DNA of 23,428 bases from Rhodospirillales bacterium (GCA_018648445.1 JABGRG010000056.1:1-23428), one strand, 5' to 3'; counted from the stretch's first letter, positions 1 through 8,041 are shown. Notes: generated by a model not told the origin, from the letters alone. A program made the numbers and translations.

Positions 1-8
1 CTTTAGAA

Positions 9-1049
9 TTGACACGCAGACAAGCTCTCATGGTTGGTGCTGGCGCGTTAGGCGCCGGGTTGCTCCCTGCGGGCCGCGCACAAGCCGCCGGCTGGCCGGA
101 TCGCCCGATCACCATGGCAATGTCCGCTCCGGCGGGCGGCGCGACGGATCGGGGTATTCGACCGATAGCCGCAAAAATCAAGCCACTGCTGGGTGCTCCT
201 GCCATATCATTGCAAGACATGTCTGGCGCCGGTGGCGTCCAGGCCGCCGACTATGTGATGAGCCAACCGGCGGACGGGTACACTTGGTGCGGCATGAACG
301 ACACCATCGAGGCCTTCCCATCGTTGGATCGCTATGATTTCAGCTACCGTGATTTCGATTTCTGGATGGGGGCGGGAACCGCCTGCGGGTTTACTGTTCT
401 CGCTGAATCCAAGATCAAGACCTTTGACGAGTTCATTGACTGGGTGGGCTCCAATCCGGGCAAGCTGTCTTGTTCGTCGACACCAACCGGATCGCTGTGG
501 TCGAATGTCGCGGTTTATGTCCGTGACAAGGGAAACCTCGGCCTGGATTACAAGATCGCTAACTACAAGGGCGGTGGTCCCTCGGTTCGCGCGGTATTGG
601 CCGGCGAAGTCAATTTCGGATGCATGGGCGTTACCCCGATGGCCAACTTCATGCGGGCCGGAAAACTGCGCTGTCTGACAGCGACGACACCCGAGGACTG
701 GGAAACCGTGGGCACCTTGATTCCGAGTATCACGCGCTGGGTCAAGGACCCGTTGATGACGAAGACGCTTCCGTGGACGAATATCCACGGTATCGCGGTA
801 CGCAAGGAAGTTCCCGAAGAGATTAAGCAGAAAATCGACGTTGCCTTCGGTAAGGTCATGGCAGACAAATCCATGATTAAGATCTGGAACGACAACGCCT
901 TCTTTCCGTTCAAGGCGAACCGTGACACGGCCAACGATCTGATGAAGCAGCGCACCGAGCTGCAGGCTTACGTCATCGAAGGCATTCTCGGCATGCACAA
1001 GAAGACGCGCGACGAGCTTGGCTTCGGCAAGATCGAGGAGACGCTCTAG
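9..1049 (+). CDS. TctC/Bug-type periplasmic solute-binding protein of a tripartite tricarboxylate transporter (5' end uncertain)
   Basis: This is the extracytoplasmic binding protein of a TTT transporter, expected to capture a small organic acid in the periplasm and pass it to the TctAB membrane pair encoded just downstream. The N-terminus reads MTRRQALMVGAGALGAG followed by a hydrophobic stretch ending near AQAAG (about residue 27), which looks like a twin-arginine or Sec signal peptide. The mature part begins WPDRPITM, then SAPAGGATD (about residues 39-47), a typical early Bug-family ligand-loop region, and the length (346 aa) suits the family. The start used is a TTG at the very edge of the window. 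The frame is open to the left edge and no ribosome binding site is visible, so the true start may lie upstream. The family assignment is firm by pattern and by its neighbours; the substrate cannot be read from the sequence, and the adjacent sulfatases suggest a sulfated acid. Confidence 0.85.
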   Translation: MTRRQALMVGAGALGAGLLPAGRAQAAGWPDRPITMAMSAPAGGATDRGIRPIAAKIKPLLGAPAISLQDMSGAGGVQAADYVMSQPADGYTWCGMNDTIEAFPSLDRYDFSYRDFDFWMGAGTACGFTVLAESKIKTFDEFIDWVGSNPGKLSCSSTPTGSLWSNVAVYVRDKGNLGLDYKIANYKGGGPSVRAVLAGEVNFGCMGVTPMANFMRAGKLRCLTATTPEDWETVGTLIPSITRWVKDPLMTKTLPWTNIHGIAVRKEVPEEIKQKIDVAFGKVMADKSMIKIWNDNAFFPFKANRDTANDLMKQRTELQAYVIEGILGMHKKTRDELGFGKIEETL

Positions 1050-1056
1050 AACTTTG

Positions 1057-1080
1057 AGGGGGACGTTCTGCGTCCCTTTT
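1057..1080 (+). terminator. Weak stem-loop with T-run after tctC
   Basis: GGGACG (1060-1065) pairs with CGTCCC (1071-1076) around a 5-nt loop and is followed directly by TTTT. It starts 10 nt after the tctC stop. It is a small terminator-like hairpin that lies just before a much stronger one. Confidence 0.5.
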
Positions 1081-1086
1081 CGTCGG

Positions 1087-1120
1087 CGCGGGGGCCGGAA
1101 ACCCGGCCTCCGCGTTTTCT
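1087..1120 (+). terminator. Strong intrinsic terminator-like hairpin between tctC and tctB
   Basis: Bases 1087-1098 (CGCGGGGGCCGG) pair along 12 positions with 1103-1114 (CCGGCCTCCGCG), with one G-T wobble, around the tetraloop AAAC. TTTTCT follows. Only 29 nt separate the end of the T-run from the tctB start, which leaves no room for a separate tctB promoter, so tctB and tctA must depend on read-through. This suggests an intercistronic attenuator or 3'-end stabiliser for the binding-protein mRNA. Confidence 0.8.
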
Positions 1121-1149
1121 AACAATTCGCTATCGCAATCGGGTGGACC

Positions 1150-1680
1150 ATGAGCGACGACACGACATCGGAAGACGCGCATCCAGAACAGCACCCACCG
1201 CTTGAAGACATGGAAATCCAGTCGACGACGACCGATTTCGTCTCTGGATTAGTGGTGCTTTGCATTGCGCTTTACGCCTTCATTGAAGCCTACAACATGC
1301 CGAGTTTCGGCGACCCCAGAGAGGCGGCCTACAACACACCCGGCATGACCCCGATGGTGGTGTCCGGAGCCTTGGTAATCATGGCCGTGGCCCTGATGAT
1401 CCGCAGCCGTCATGTTTCTTTCAGCTGGACTTTCAACGCTATCGGCAGCGAAACGATCCGGGTTTTGATCACGTTCGGTATCATTCTCGCCTTTATCATC
1501 ATTATGCCGTTAGTCGGCTACGCGCCGGCGACATTTCTGCTTCTGTTCGCTTTCCAGATGGTGTTCGCGCGCAAACGCACGGTGAAATTCATCCTGATCT
1601 GGGGCGTCGGGCTCAGCGGCTTGTTGACGGCCATTCTTTTCCACGTCTTCGGCAACATTTTCATGATCCCCCTTCCCTAG
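1150..1680 (+). CDS. TctB-family small membrane subunit of the tripartite tricarboxylate transporter
   Basis: This is the small integral membrane component of a TTT transporter, 176 aa, working with TctA in the inner membrane. After a hydrophilic, acidic N-terminal tail (about residues 1-28) there are four hydrophobic segments: around 30-48, 73-88, 101-122 with a run of isoleucines, and 124-140, followed by a C-terminal hydrophobic stretch from about 147. This arrangement is characteristic of TctB, which is poorly conserved in sequence. The ATG lies behind a weak purine-rich GGGTGGA. The stop is 2 nt before an in-frame TTG of the next gene and 23 nt before its better-supported ATG, so the two are co-transcribed and probably translationally coupled. 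The assignment rests on topology, size and position between TctC and TctA. Confidence 0.82.
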   Translation: MSDDTTSEDAHPEQHPPLEDMEIQSTTTDFVSGLVVLCIALYAFIEAYNMPSFGDPREAAYNTPGMTPMVVSGALVIMAVALMIRSRHVSFSWTFNAIGSETIRVLITFGIILAFIIIMPLVGYAPATFLLLFAFQMVFARKRTVKFILIWGVGLSGLLTAILFHVFGNIFMIPLP

Positions 1681-1703
1681 GGTTGATCGGTTTCGAGGAA
1701 ATC

Positions 1704-3239
1704 ATGATTGAACAATTCATCAATGTCGTCACCAACCCCATGGCCTTGTTTACCGCCTTTTGGGCGATGACACTGGGGATTATCATGGGCGCGTTGCCCG
1801 GATTGACGGGACCCATGGCCATGGCCCTGCTGCTCAGCGTCGCCTACGCCATGTCGCCTGAAAATTCCGTCGTCGCCATGATGCTGATCTATGTCGGCGG
1901 CGTGTACGGCGGATCCATGTCGGCTATTTTACTTAACGTTCCGGGCGCACCAGCCTCAGCAGCCACTGCGCTGGATGGTCATCCCCTGGCCCGTCAGGGC
2001 TATGCTGGTCGAGCCATCGCGACGGTGACCATTTCCTCCTTCTTCGGGACATTGATCTCGGTTGCCATGATGGCCTTCCTCACCCCGTGGCTGGTCGAAT
2101 TTTCACTTAGGTTCACGGCATGGGAACTGCTGATTCTTGTCCTGTTTGGGATTTTCATGGCTGGTAGTTTGTCAGGGAACGACCCGCTGAAGGGCTGGAT
2201 TTCGGGTTTCCTCGGCCTTCTCATTGCGATGATCGGCCTTGATGACATCAACATGCACCCGCGTTATTCCTTTGGCGTCCATTACCTTGAAGCCGGCATT
2301 GGCCTTATCGCCATGGTGGTCGGCATTTTCGGCATCAGCCAGGTAATGGTGACTATGCGTCCGGCGGAGTCACGCATGGTCCACACGGTCAGCAAGGTAA
2401 AAAACATCGTGCCGCGCTGGTCCGACATGAAGGGGCGCGTGCGGGTCATCCTGCAATCAGGGTTCATCGGAACCTTCGTCGGTATGCTACCCGGCTTGGG
2501 GGCCGACATGGGGGCCTGGGCGTCCTATGATATCGGACGCCGGACCAGCAAGGTCGCCCACAATTACGGCAAGGGCGAAATCGAGGGTTTGATCGCGGCC
2601 GAAACCGGCAACAATGCCGTGGTGCCGGGGTCGCTAATCCCGGTGATTGCGCTCGGCCTGCCCGGGAGCGCCGGTGCGGCCATCATCATGGCGGCACTGT
2701 TCTTGCACGGACTGAAACCCGGTCCGACCTTCATGATCGACAATGCCGGCCTGTTTGAATACATGGTCGCCGGCTTGTTCATCGGTGCTTTCCTGCTGCT
2801 GTTCGTCGGGCTGATTCTTGCTCACGTTATTATCTATGTGCTGGCGGTGCCGCGCGAGAACATCATGGCCGCAGTTGTCGCCTTGGCAGCCATCGGCGCC
2901 TACGCCTCGAAGCTGCAATACGGAGACGTGTGGGCGATGCTGGCTTTCGGCGTCTTGGCCTATGGTATGCGCCGCCTCGGCTTCCCGCTGGCACCTATGG
3001 TCTTGGGTTTGGTACTTGGCAAACTGCTCGACGAATTCCTGCGCAACGCCACTATCATCGGCGGCGGCAGTCTAATGCCTATCTTCGAGCGCCCCATCGC
3101 AGTCGGTTTGGTCGTGTGCGTTGCTCTGTTCTTCATCTTCAGCATTCCGGCATGTTCCAAACTTGCGCGCGCCGGCACCGGCAAACTGCTCAATTTGGTG
3201 TTTGGCAACGGCAAAGCGGATGCCAACGGCGATAAATAA
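1704..3239 (+). CDS. TctA-family large permease subunit of the tripartite tricarboxylate transporter
   Basis: This is the large multi-spanning permease of the TTT system, with about a dozen hydrophobic segments over 511 aa. It carries the two glycine-rich family signatures: GALPGLTGPMAMALLL near residues 32-47, and GGSMSAILLNVPGAP followed by a conserved ATALDG. The second half repeats the pattern (GMLPGLGADMGAWASYD, and NAVVPGSLIPVIALGLPGS), as expected from the internal duplication of the family. The ATG at 1704 is preferred over a TTG at 1683 because GAGGAA sits 4-9 nt before it. The C-terminus ends in a hydrophilic tail. The gene is followed by a sulfatase after only 25 nt, so transport and sulfate-ester hydrolysis are likely co-expressed. 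Confidence 0.93.
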   Translation: MIEQFINVVTNPMALFTAFWAMTLGIIMGALPGLTGPMAMALLLSVAYAMSPENSVVAMMLIYVGGVYGGSMSAILLNVPGAPASAATALDGHPLARQGYAGRAIATVTISSFFGTLISVAMMAFLTPWLVEFSLRFTAWELLILVLFGIFMAGSLSGNDPLKGWISGFLGLLIAMIGLDDINMHPRYSFGVHYLEAGIGLIAMVVGIFGISQVMVTMRPAESRMVHTVSKVKNIVPRWSDMKGRVRVILQSGFIGTFVGMLPGLGADMGAWASYDIGRRTSKVAHNYGKGEIEGLIAAETGNNAVVPGSLIPVIALGLPGSAGAAIIMAALFLHGLKPGPTFMIDNAGLFEYMVAGLFIGAFLLLFVGLILAHVIIYVLAVPRENIMAAVVALAAIGAYASKLQYGDVWAMLAFGVLAYGMRRLGFPLAPMVLGLVLGKLLDEFLRNATIIGGGSLMPIFERPIAVGLVVCVALFFIFSIPACSKLARAGTGKLLNLVFGNGKADANGDK

Positions 3240-3264
3240 GGTCATGCGGGGGAGAGATACGGCT

Positions 3265-4800
3265 ATGACGGACCGACCGAATATATTGGTCATTACCTCG
3301 GATCAACAACGAGGTGATTGTTTCGGTTTTGAAGGTCGACGCATCAAAACACCACACTTGGACGAAATGGCCCGTCAGGGAACCCGCTTCGGCTGTTGCA
3401 TCACACCCAACAATGTGTGCCAGCCGTCGCGGGCGTCTATGTTGACCGGTCTGTTGCCCAACACCCACGGGGTTCACGATAACGGCATCGATCTTTTGCC
3501 GGAAATCGCGGAAACCGGCTTTGCCGCCCAGTTGGGAAAGTCCGGGTACAGAACCGGCTATATCGGTAAAGCCCATTTTGCAACCTCACACACATTCGCC
3601 TCGACAGGCACGCCGGAATGCCGCCACAGCACCCACATGTACGACGAAGACTGGAACGGTCCCTACATGGGTTTCGAGCACTTGGAATTGATGGTCGAAG
3701 GCCATAACCATTGGCTACCCATGAAACCGCCGGCGGGTCAGCATTACGAGCGATGGTATTATGCCGACGGCCGTGGTGACGAACGCAATGCCCTCTATCA
3801 AAAGGCTCTGCCGCCCGAGACCGGCGCCGACCAGACGTGGCATTCGGCGTTACCGCCCGCATGGCACAATTCGACCTGGATCGGTGACCGCACGGTGCAG
3901 TATCTCAACGACCACAAGGACGGGGATGAACCTTTCTGCTGCTGGGCATCGTTCCCGGATCCCCATCATCCGTTCGATGCCCCCGATCCGTGGAGCCGCA
4001 TGCACGATCCAGCGGACGTCGACCTACCGCCGCACCGCGAGATTGACCTCGACCGCCGCCCGTGGTGGCACCGTGCCAGCCTAGAAGGCCTCCCGGACAT
4101 TCAGGCGGACCTGCGCAAGATTCGTGAGGAGTATTCCCGTATTCCAGCCCAGTCCGACGACCAACTCCGCCAAATCATCGCCAACTACTACGGCATGATT
4201 TCGCTGATTGACCATAGTGTCGGACGCATCCTGATGGCGTTGGATGATCTCGGCCTTTCCGAAAACACCCTCGTCATCTACACCACTGATCACGGCGACT
4301 GGCTCGGCGATCACGGCCTCATTCTCAAGGGCCCGATCAATTACGATGGCCTGATGCGGGTTGGCTTTATCGTCAAGGGGCCGGGCGTACCGACGAACAA
4401 GGTGGTGGACGATCCCATCTCGACCATCGACATGAAAGCCACGATCGAGGATTACGCAGGCGTTGCGCCCGCGCGCGAAGACCATAGCACCAGCTTGCGG
4501 GGCCTGATCGAAGGCAATGGCGAAACCCGGGATTTCGCATTTAACGAATGGGACATTAACGCCTCGCGCTGCGGCGTCGCGCTTAGGCTACAATGCGTAC
4601 GCACCAAAACCCACAAGCTGACTCTTGAGCTCGAATCCGGCGCCGGCGAACTCTATGACATGGTCAACGACCCCCACGAGATGAACAATGTCTTCGACGA
4701 TCCCGGCCATGCGGCTGTCAGAAGGGAGCTCGAGGCAATGGCGGCAACGCGCCCTGACGACGCCATGAGCCCTCGATTAACGCCGGTCGGCATGGCCTGA
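3265..4800 (+). CDS. S1-family sulfatase (Cys-type, formylglycine-dependent)
   Basis: This is a predicted sulfate-ester hydrolase of the alkaline phosphatase superfamily, 511 aa. The sulfatase signature CQPSRASMLTG begins at Cys52, the residue normally oxidised to formylglycine, with Arg56 next in the motif. Other expected active-site elements are visible: the metal-binding SDQQR near Asp13, GKAH at about 101-104, DPHHPFD at about 232-238, TTDHGD with Asp342/His343, and LKG with Lys355. There is no signal peptide, so the enzyme should be cytoplasmic. The ATG at 3265 is preferred because GGAGAG stands 8 nt upstream; longer in-frame starts run back into tctA. Its position after a TTT transporter suggests that it acts on an imported sulfated compound. 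The substrate is unknown, and a phosphonate monoester hydrolase activity cannot be ruled out. Confidence 0.92.
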   Translation: MTDRPNILVITSDQQRGDCFGFEGRRIKTPHLDEMARQGTRFGCCITPNNVCQPSRASMLTGLLPNTHGVHDNGIDLLPEIAETGFAAQLGKSGYRTGYIGKAHFATSHTFASTGTPECRHSTHMYDEDWNGPYMGFEHLELMVEGHNHWLPMKPPAGQHYERWYYADGRGDERNALYQKALPPETGADQTWHSALPPAWHNSTWIGDRTVQYLNDHKDGDEPFCCWASFPDPHHPFDAPDPWSRMHDPADVDLPPHREIDLDRRPWWHRASLEGLPDIQADLRKIREEYSRIPAQSDDQLRQIIANYYGMISLIDHSVGRILMALDDLGLSENTLVIYTTDHGDWLGDHGLILKGPINYDGLMRVGFIVKGPGVPTNKVVDDPISTIDMKATIEDYAGVAPAREDHSTSLRGLIEGNGETRDFAFNEWDINASRCGVALRLQCVRTKTHKLTLELESGAGELYDMVNDPHEMNNVFDDPGHAAVRRELEAMAATRPDDAMSPRLTPVGMA

Positions 4801-4872
4801 TTAATCAGGGCACCGGTCCACCCCGTTGAACACGACCGAACCACGCCGACCGTTCATACGGAGGTTTGAAAC

Positions 4873-6270
4873 ATGAATCGGCCAAATATTCTGTGGCTCT
4901 GCACGGACCAGCAACGCTGGGACACCATCCATGCCCTGGGCAACGACAAAATCCGCACACCGAACATAGACCGGCTGGTGCTGGGCGGCGTCAGTTGTCT
5001 CAACACCTATTGCCAGAGCACCATTTGCACGCCGAGCCGGGCAAGTTTTCTGACCGGGATGTACTCCAGCACCATCCACGCCTGTGGCAATGGCAACGAA
5101 CGCTGGATGGAGGGCGCGCCCCTGGTCACGAAGTTGCTGGCGGACACGGGATATACCTGTGGCCTCTCGGGCAAGCTTCACCTCTCGGGTTGTTGCGACC
5201 GCATCGAACCCCGCCCCGAAGACGATGGATATTCCGTCTATCATTGGGCCCACAGCCACCTGGACGGCTGGCCCGAGGGCAACGCCTATGCAGACTGGGT
5301 GAAGGAAAAGGGCGTCATTCTGGGCGACATGTATGATGAGAAAGGCTATATGCCGCCCGAGTTGCACCAGACCACCTTTTGTGCCGACAAGGCCATCGAG
5401 TTCATGGAGGAAGAACGCGACGAACCCTGGCTAATGAGCGTCAATATCTTCGATCCCCATGAACCCTTCGATCCGCCGCCCGAATACCGCGACCGCTACA
5501 AGCCCGAAGACGTGCCGGAACCGTTCTATCGCGAAGGTGATATCGAAACCCAGGCCGGGCTGATCGAGGCCGACTTCCAAACGCCGCCGCGTCATCCTGA
5601 CGAATTCAAGACGCGCGAAAAGATCGCCGCTTACTACGCCATGATCGAACTTGTCGACGACAATATCGGGCGCATGATGGCGGCCCTGGAACGAACCGGG
5701 CAGTTGGAAAACACCCTTGTTATTTTGCACAGCGACCACGGCGAAATACTCGGCGATCATGGGCTGCTGCTGAAGGGCTGCCGGTTCTATGAGGGCCTGG
5801 TCCATGTGCCCCTGATTTTCTACTGGAAGGGTGTGTTGCCCGAAAACCGCCGCGTCGACGCCTTGGTCGAATTGACCGATATTGCGCCGACCCTGCTGGA
5901 TTATGCCGGCGTGGCTGGAGCTGAAAATATGGCGGGCCGAAGCCTTCGTCCGCTGCTGGAAGGTGCCACCGACACACACCGAGAATCCGTGCGGTGCGAG
6001 TACTACCATGCCCTCAGTGCGACGACACCGGGCCGAGAGGAATGGTACGGCACCTATGCGACCATGATCCGCGACCCGCGCTACAAGCTCATCACCTATC
6101 ACGGAACCGGTAAGGGAGAGTTGTTCGATCTTCAGGAAGATCCGCGCGAGTTCGACAATCTGTGGAACGATCCCGCACATGCCGAAACCCGCTTCCGGCT
6201 CGTGCTGGAAAGCTTCGATCAGACTGCCTTCGCTGTCGACCTCGGATCGGCGCAGACGTTGAATTATTGA
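4873..6270 (+). CDS. Second S1-family sulfatase (Cys-type)
   Basis: This is a second predicted arylsulfatase/sulfate-ester hydrolase, 465 aa, clearly homologous to its neighbour but diverged. The signature CTPSRASFLTG starts at Cys52. The remaining catalytic set is present: TDQQR with Asp12, GKLHL with Lys101/His103, DPHEPFD at about 194-200, SDHGE with Asp288/His289, and LKG with Lys301. It lacks a signal peptide and should be cytoplasmic. GGAGG about 8-9 nt before the ATG is a good ribosome binding site, and the 72-nt gap from the previous gene holds no terminator. Cysteines are unusually frequent around the active site (TYCQSTIC, SGCCDR), unlike the first sulfatase, so the substrate pocket probably differs. 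An activating formylglycine-generating enzyme is not encoded nearby. Confidence 0.92.
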   Translation: MNRPNILWLCTDQQRWDTIHALGNDKIRTPNIDRLVLGGVSCLNTYCQSTICTPSRASFLTGMYSSTIHACGNGNERWMEGAPLVTKLLADTGYTCGLSGKLHLSGCCDRIEPRPEDDGYSVYHWAHSHLDGWPEGNAYADWVKEKGVILGDMYDEKGYMPPELHQTTFCADKAIEFMEEERDEPWLMSVNIFDPHEPFDPPPEYRDRYKPEDVPEPFYREGDIETQAGLIEADFQTPPRHPDEFKTREKIAAYYAMIELVDDNIGRMMAALERTGQLENTLVILHSDHGEILGDHGLLLKGCRFYEGLVHVPLIFYWKGVLPENRRVDALVELTDIAPTLLDYAGVAGAENMAGRSLRPLLEGATDTHRESVRCEYYHALSATTPGREEWYGTYATMIRDPRYKLITYHGTGKGELFDLQEDPREFDNLWNDPAHAETRFRLVLESFDQTAFAVDLGSAQTLNY

Positions 6271-6641
6271 CTTCAGGAACCACCGCGAATTTCTTGCTCT
6301 CCGTTTCCGAATGTTTGGCATGTCCTTCCGTGCCGAACTAAGCGCTCGCCTCATGTCCGCATGTGGCTATGAACTGCCGCTCAAGCCGGTACAAATTGAC
6401 GACCGCTTTGAGATACTAAGCAGACCTTCTGGGGGCCTTTTTGAAAACCGAGGGAGTCACCTCGGCGGAATTTGATTCAGGTTTTGAAAGGAAATGTTTT
6501 CTGGGTTTATCCCCCAGGATGAAAAATAGCCTTCGGAACTACGGGAAACCCGTAAACCATGTGCCCCTTTCTTCCAGCGAACTCCCGCCCACCGACTTCG
6601 GCGGCGAAAATACCGTTTGCCCTGGGATGGTCGTCCACCGT
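6271..6641. other. Gene-poor interval between the second sulfatase and the integrase
   Basis: No convincing gene is present. A 54-codon frame (6311-6475, +) begins MFGMSFRAELSARL, but it lacks a ribosome binding site and shows only weak third-position bias; it may be a gene remnant or chance. Three small hairpins occur: CCGAGG/CCTCGG (6448-6465), CTGGG/CCCAG (6501-6517) and TACGGG/CCCGTA (6540-6554). None has an adjacent T-run. No clear terminator for either flanking gene and no duplicated attachment core were found. Confidence 0.5.
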
Positions 6642-7844
6642 TTATCCAGCAATCGGAACAACATTGCCGCCGCGCTCACCGGCCACCATGAGAATGTGCT
6701 CGGCCCAACGGTTGAGGGCGTCGCGCTTTTCGTCGAGGCGGTCGTAGCGGTCGTATGTTTGCTGGATGCCGGAAGGGAGATAACCGAGGACGGCTTCGGC
6801 GGTCCGCTCGTCGACGTCAAGGCGCGACATTCGGGTCCGGCACGTTCGGCGCAGATCGTGAAGGGTGAAGGTCGCGTCCATTTTTTTTCGGACCCTCCGC
6901 AAGACGCTCGCTTGGCCAGCGAACGGTTTGCCCTGTTCCCGACCGGCCAGAACGAAGCCGGTGGCATCGTCGCTCAAACGCCGTGTCAGGATATCAGTCG
7001 CCGCTGAGGAAAGGGGGACGACATGGTCGATACCTGTCTTGTAACGCGCGCCTGGGATACCCCAGGTGGCGGTGTTGAGGTCGATTTCGTCCCAGACCAT
7101 CAGGCGAACATCGTCACGGCGCTGGCCGGTCAACAGTATCAGTCTGAGGAAGTCCCCCGACAGTTCGCCGATCTGCGAGGAAATTTTCCACAGTTCCTTG
7201 ATCTCGTTGTCGAAAAGGGTGCGGTCGCGTGGACGTTCTCTCGTACCCACAGTTTTTCGTCTAACGGTCGGTACGCCGTCGATCCATTCGCGTTCTTCGG
7301 CCCAGTGCAACAAGGCCATGAATTCGCTTAAGACGCGGTTTCCCTGGGTTGGAAACTCTTTGCGCCGAACAGAATCGACTACCTCGACGATATCGGCGCG
7401 ACGGATTTTTCGAAGAAGGCGGTTACCCGCGACTGGCGCGATATGGTCTCGAAACATCGCCAACTTTCCCGTTACCGTTCGGGTCTTTAGCGAAGATCGG
7501 ACGGCCTCAACGTATTCGTGATGCGCTTCGGCCAACGTCTTCGACTCGGCCCGTTTCTTGGCATTCAGGCTCTCGGGCGAGATGCTTTCGCGCGCGGAGG
7601 AAATGTACTCTGCCACCCGTTTTCGCGCCTCCGCCAAGGTCACGGCTGGATATGCACCGATTGTTTGATATTGGCGCTGCTTGTTCACGACAACGCGTAC
7701 CGCCCATACCTTTTCGCCTCGAGGTGACAAGCGCAGCATCAACCCTCGGCAACCGCCGTCTGGAATTTCAGTCCATTTCGTTTGGCCGCGCGCTGGCTTT
7801 AGCGTTTTCACCATGTAGTCGGTCAGTGGCCGTGTGGTTTTCAT
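6642..7844 (-). CDS. Tyrosine recombinase / integrase, DUF4102 (P4-type) family
   Basis: This is a site-specific recombinase that would integrate or excise a mobile element, 400 aa. The N-terminal part (residues 1-90, with DGGCRGLMLRLSPRGEKVW and TIGAYPAVTLAEARKR) is the DUF4102 arm-binding domain. A core-binding helical domain follows (about 100-200), then the catalytic domain with Arg242 in LLTGQRRDDVR, Lys269 in RYKTG, and His329-x-x-Arg332 in HDLRRT. The nucleophile is Tyr364 in QQTYDRYD. The position normally held by His or Trp before the nucleophile is a tyrosine (VLGYLPSG, Tyr355), which is unusual. The ATG at 7844 is preferred over a TTG four codons upstream because that TTG lies inside a good ribosome binding site (TTGGAGAAAGCC before ATG). 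Its orientation points leftward, toward the transporter-sulfatase block. Confidence 0.93.
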   Translation of the reverse strand: MKTTRPLTDYMVKTLKPARGQTKWTEIPDGGCRGLMLRLSPRGEKVWAVRVVVNKQRQYQTIGAYPAVTLAEARKRVAEYISSARESISPESLNAKKRAESKTLAEAHHEYVEAVRSSLKTRTVTGKLAMFRDHIAPVAGNRLLRKIRRADIVEVVDSVRRKEFPTQGNRVLSEFMALLHWAEEREWIDGVPTVRRKTVGTRERPRDRTLFDNEIKELWKISSQIGELSGDFLRLILLTGQRRDDVRLMVWDEIDLNTATWGIPGARYKTGIDHVVPLSSAATDILTRRLSDDATGFVLAGREQGKPFAGQASVLRRVRKKMDATFTLHDLRRTCRTRMSRLDVDERTAEAVLGYLPSGIQQTYDRYDRLDEKRDALNRWAEHILMVAGERGGNVVPIAG

Positions 7845-7873
7845 GGCTTTCTCCAACCATAGCCCCTTGTTCT

Positions 7874-7894
7874 GTGTGGCATACGTGTGGCATA
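7874..7894. repeat. Two 10-bp direct repeats with an 11-bp period upstream of the integrase
   Basis: GTGTGGCATA occurs at 7874-7883 and again at 7885-7894, separated by one base, so the copies lie one helical turn apart on the same DNA face. They sit 30-50 bp upstream of the integrase start. This spacing suggests binding sites for the integrase arm domain, an excisionase or an autoregulator; that role is inferred. Confidence 0.7.
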
Positions 7895-8041
7895 AACGTT
7901 AATGTTGTAGTGGAAACAGATGGACGCTCCTGAACGATGATAAATGGCATTAATGATATTTATTTGTGTATTTTCAGTAGATTAAATAATAAACTGCTGT
8001 CCAAGTTTGTCCACAGGGATTTATCCAGAAAGGTGCTATTA

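Noticed and set aside
207..998. 263-codon minus-strand frame
   Set aside because: It is antisense to the TctC-like gene and its composition is that of a shadow frame.
3121..3264. Upstream extension of the first sulfatase into tctA
   Set aside because: The extension overlaps tctA by more than 100 nt. The ATG at 3265 has a good ribosome binding site and the usual sulfatase N-terminus RPNIL.
7349..7933. 194-codon plus-strand frame
   Set aside because: It overlaps the integrase and its promoter region on the opposite strand; the integrase frame has the catalytic residues.
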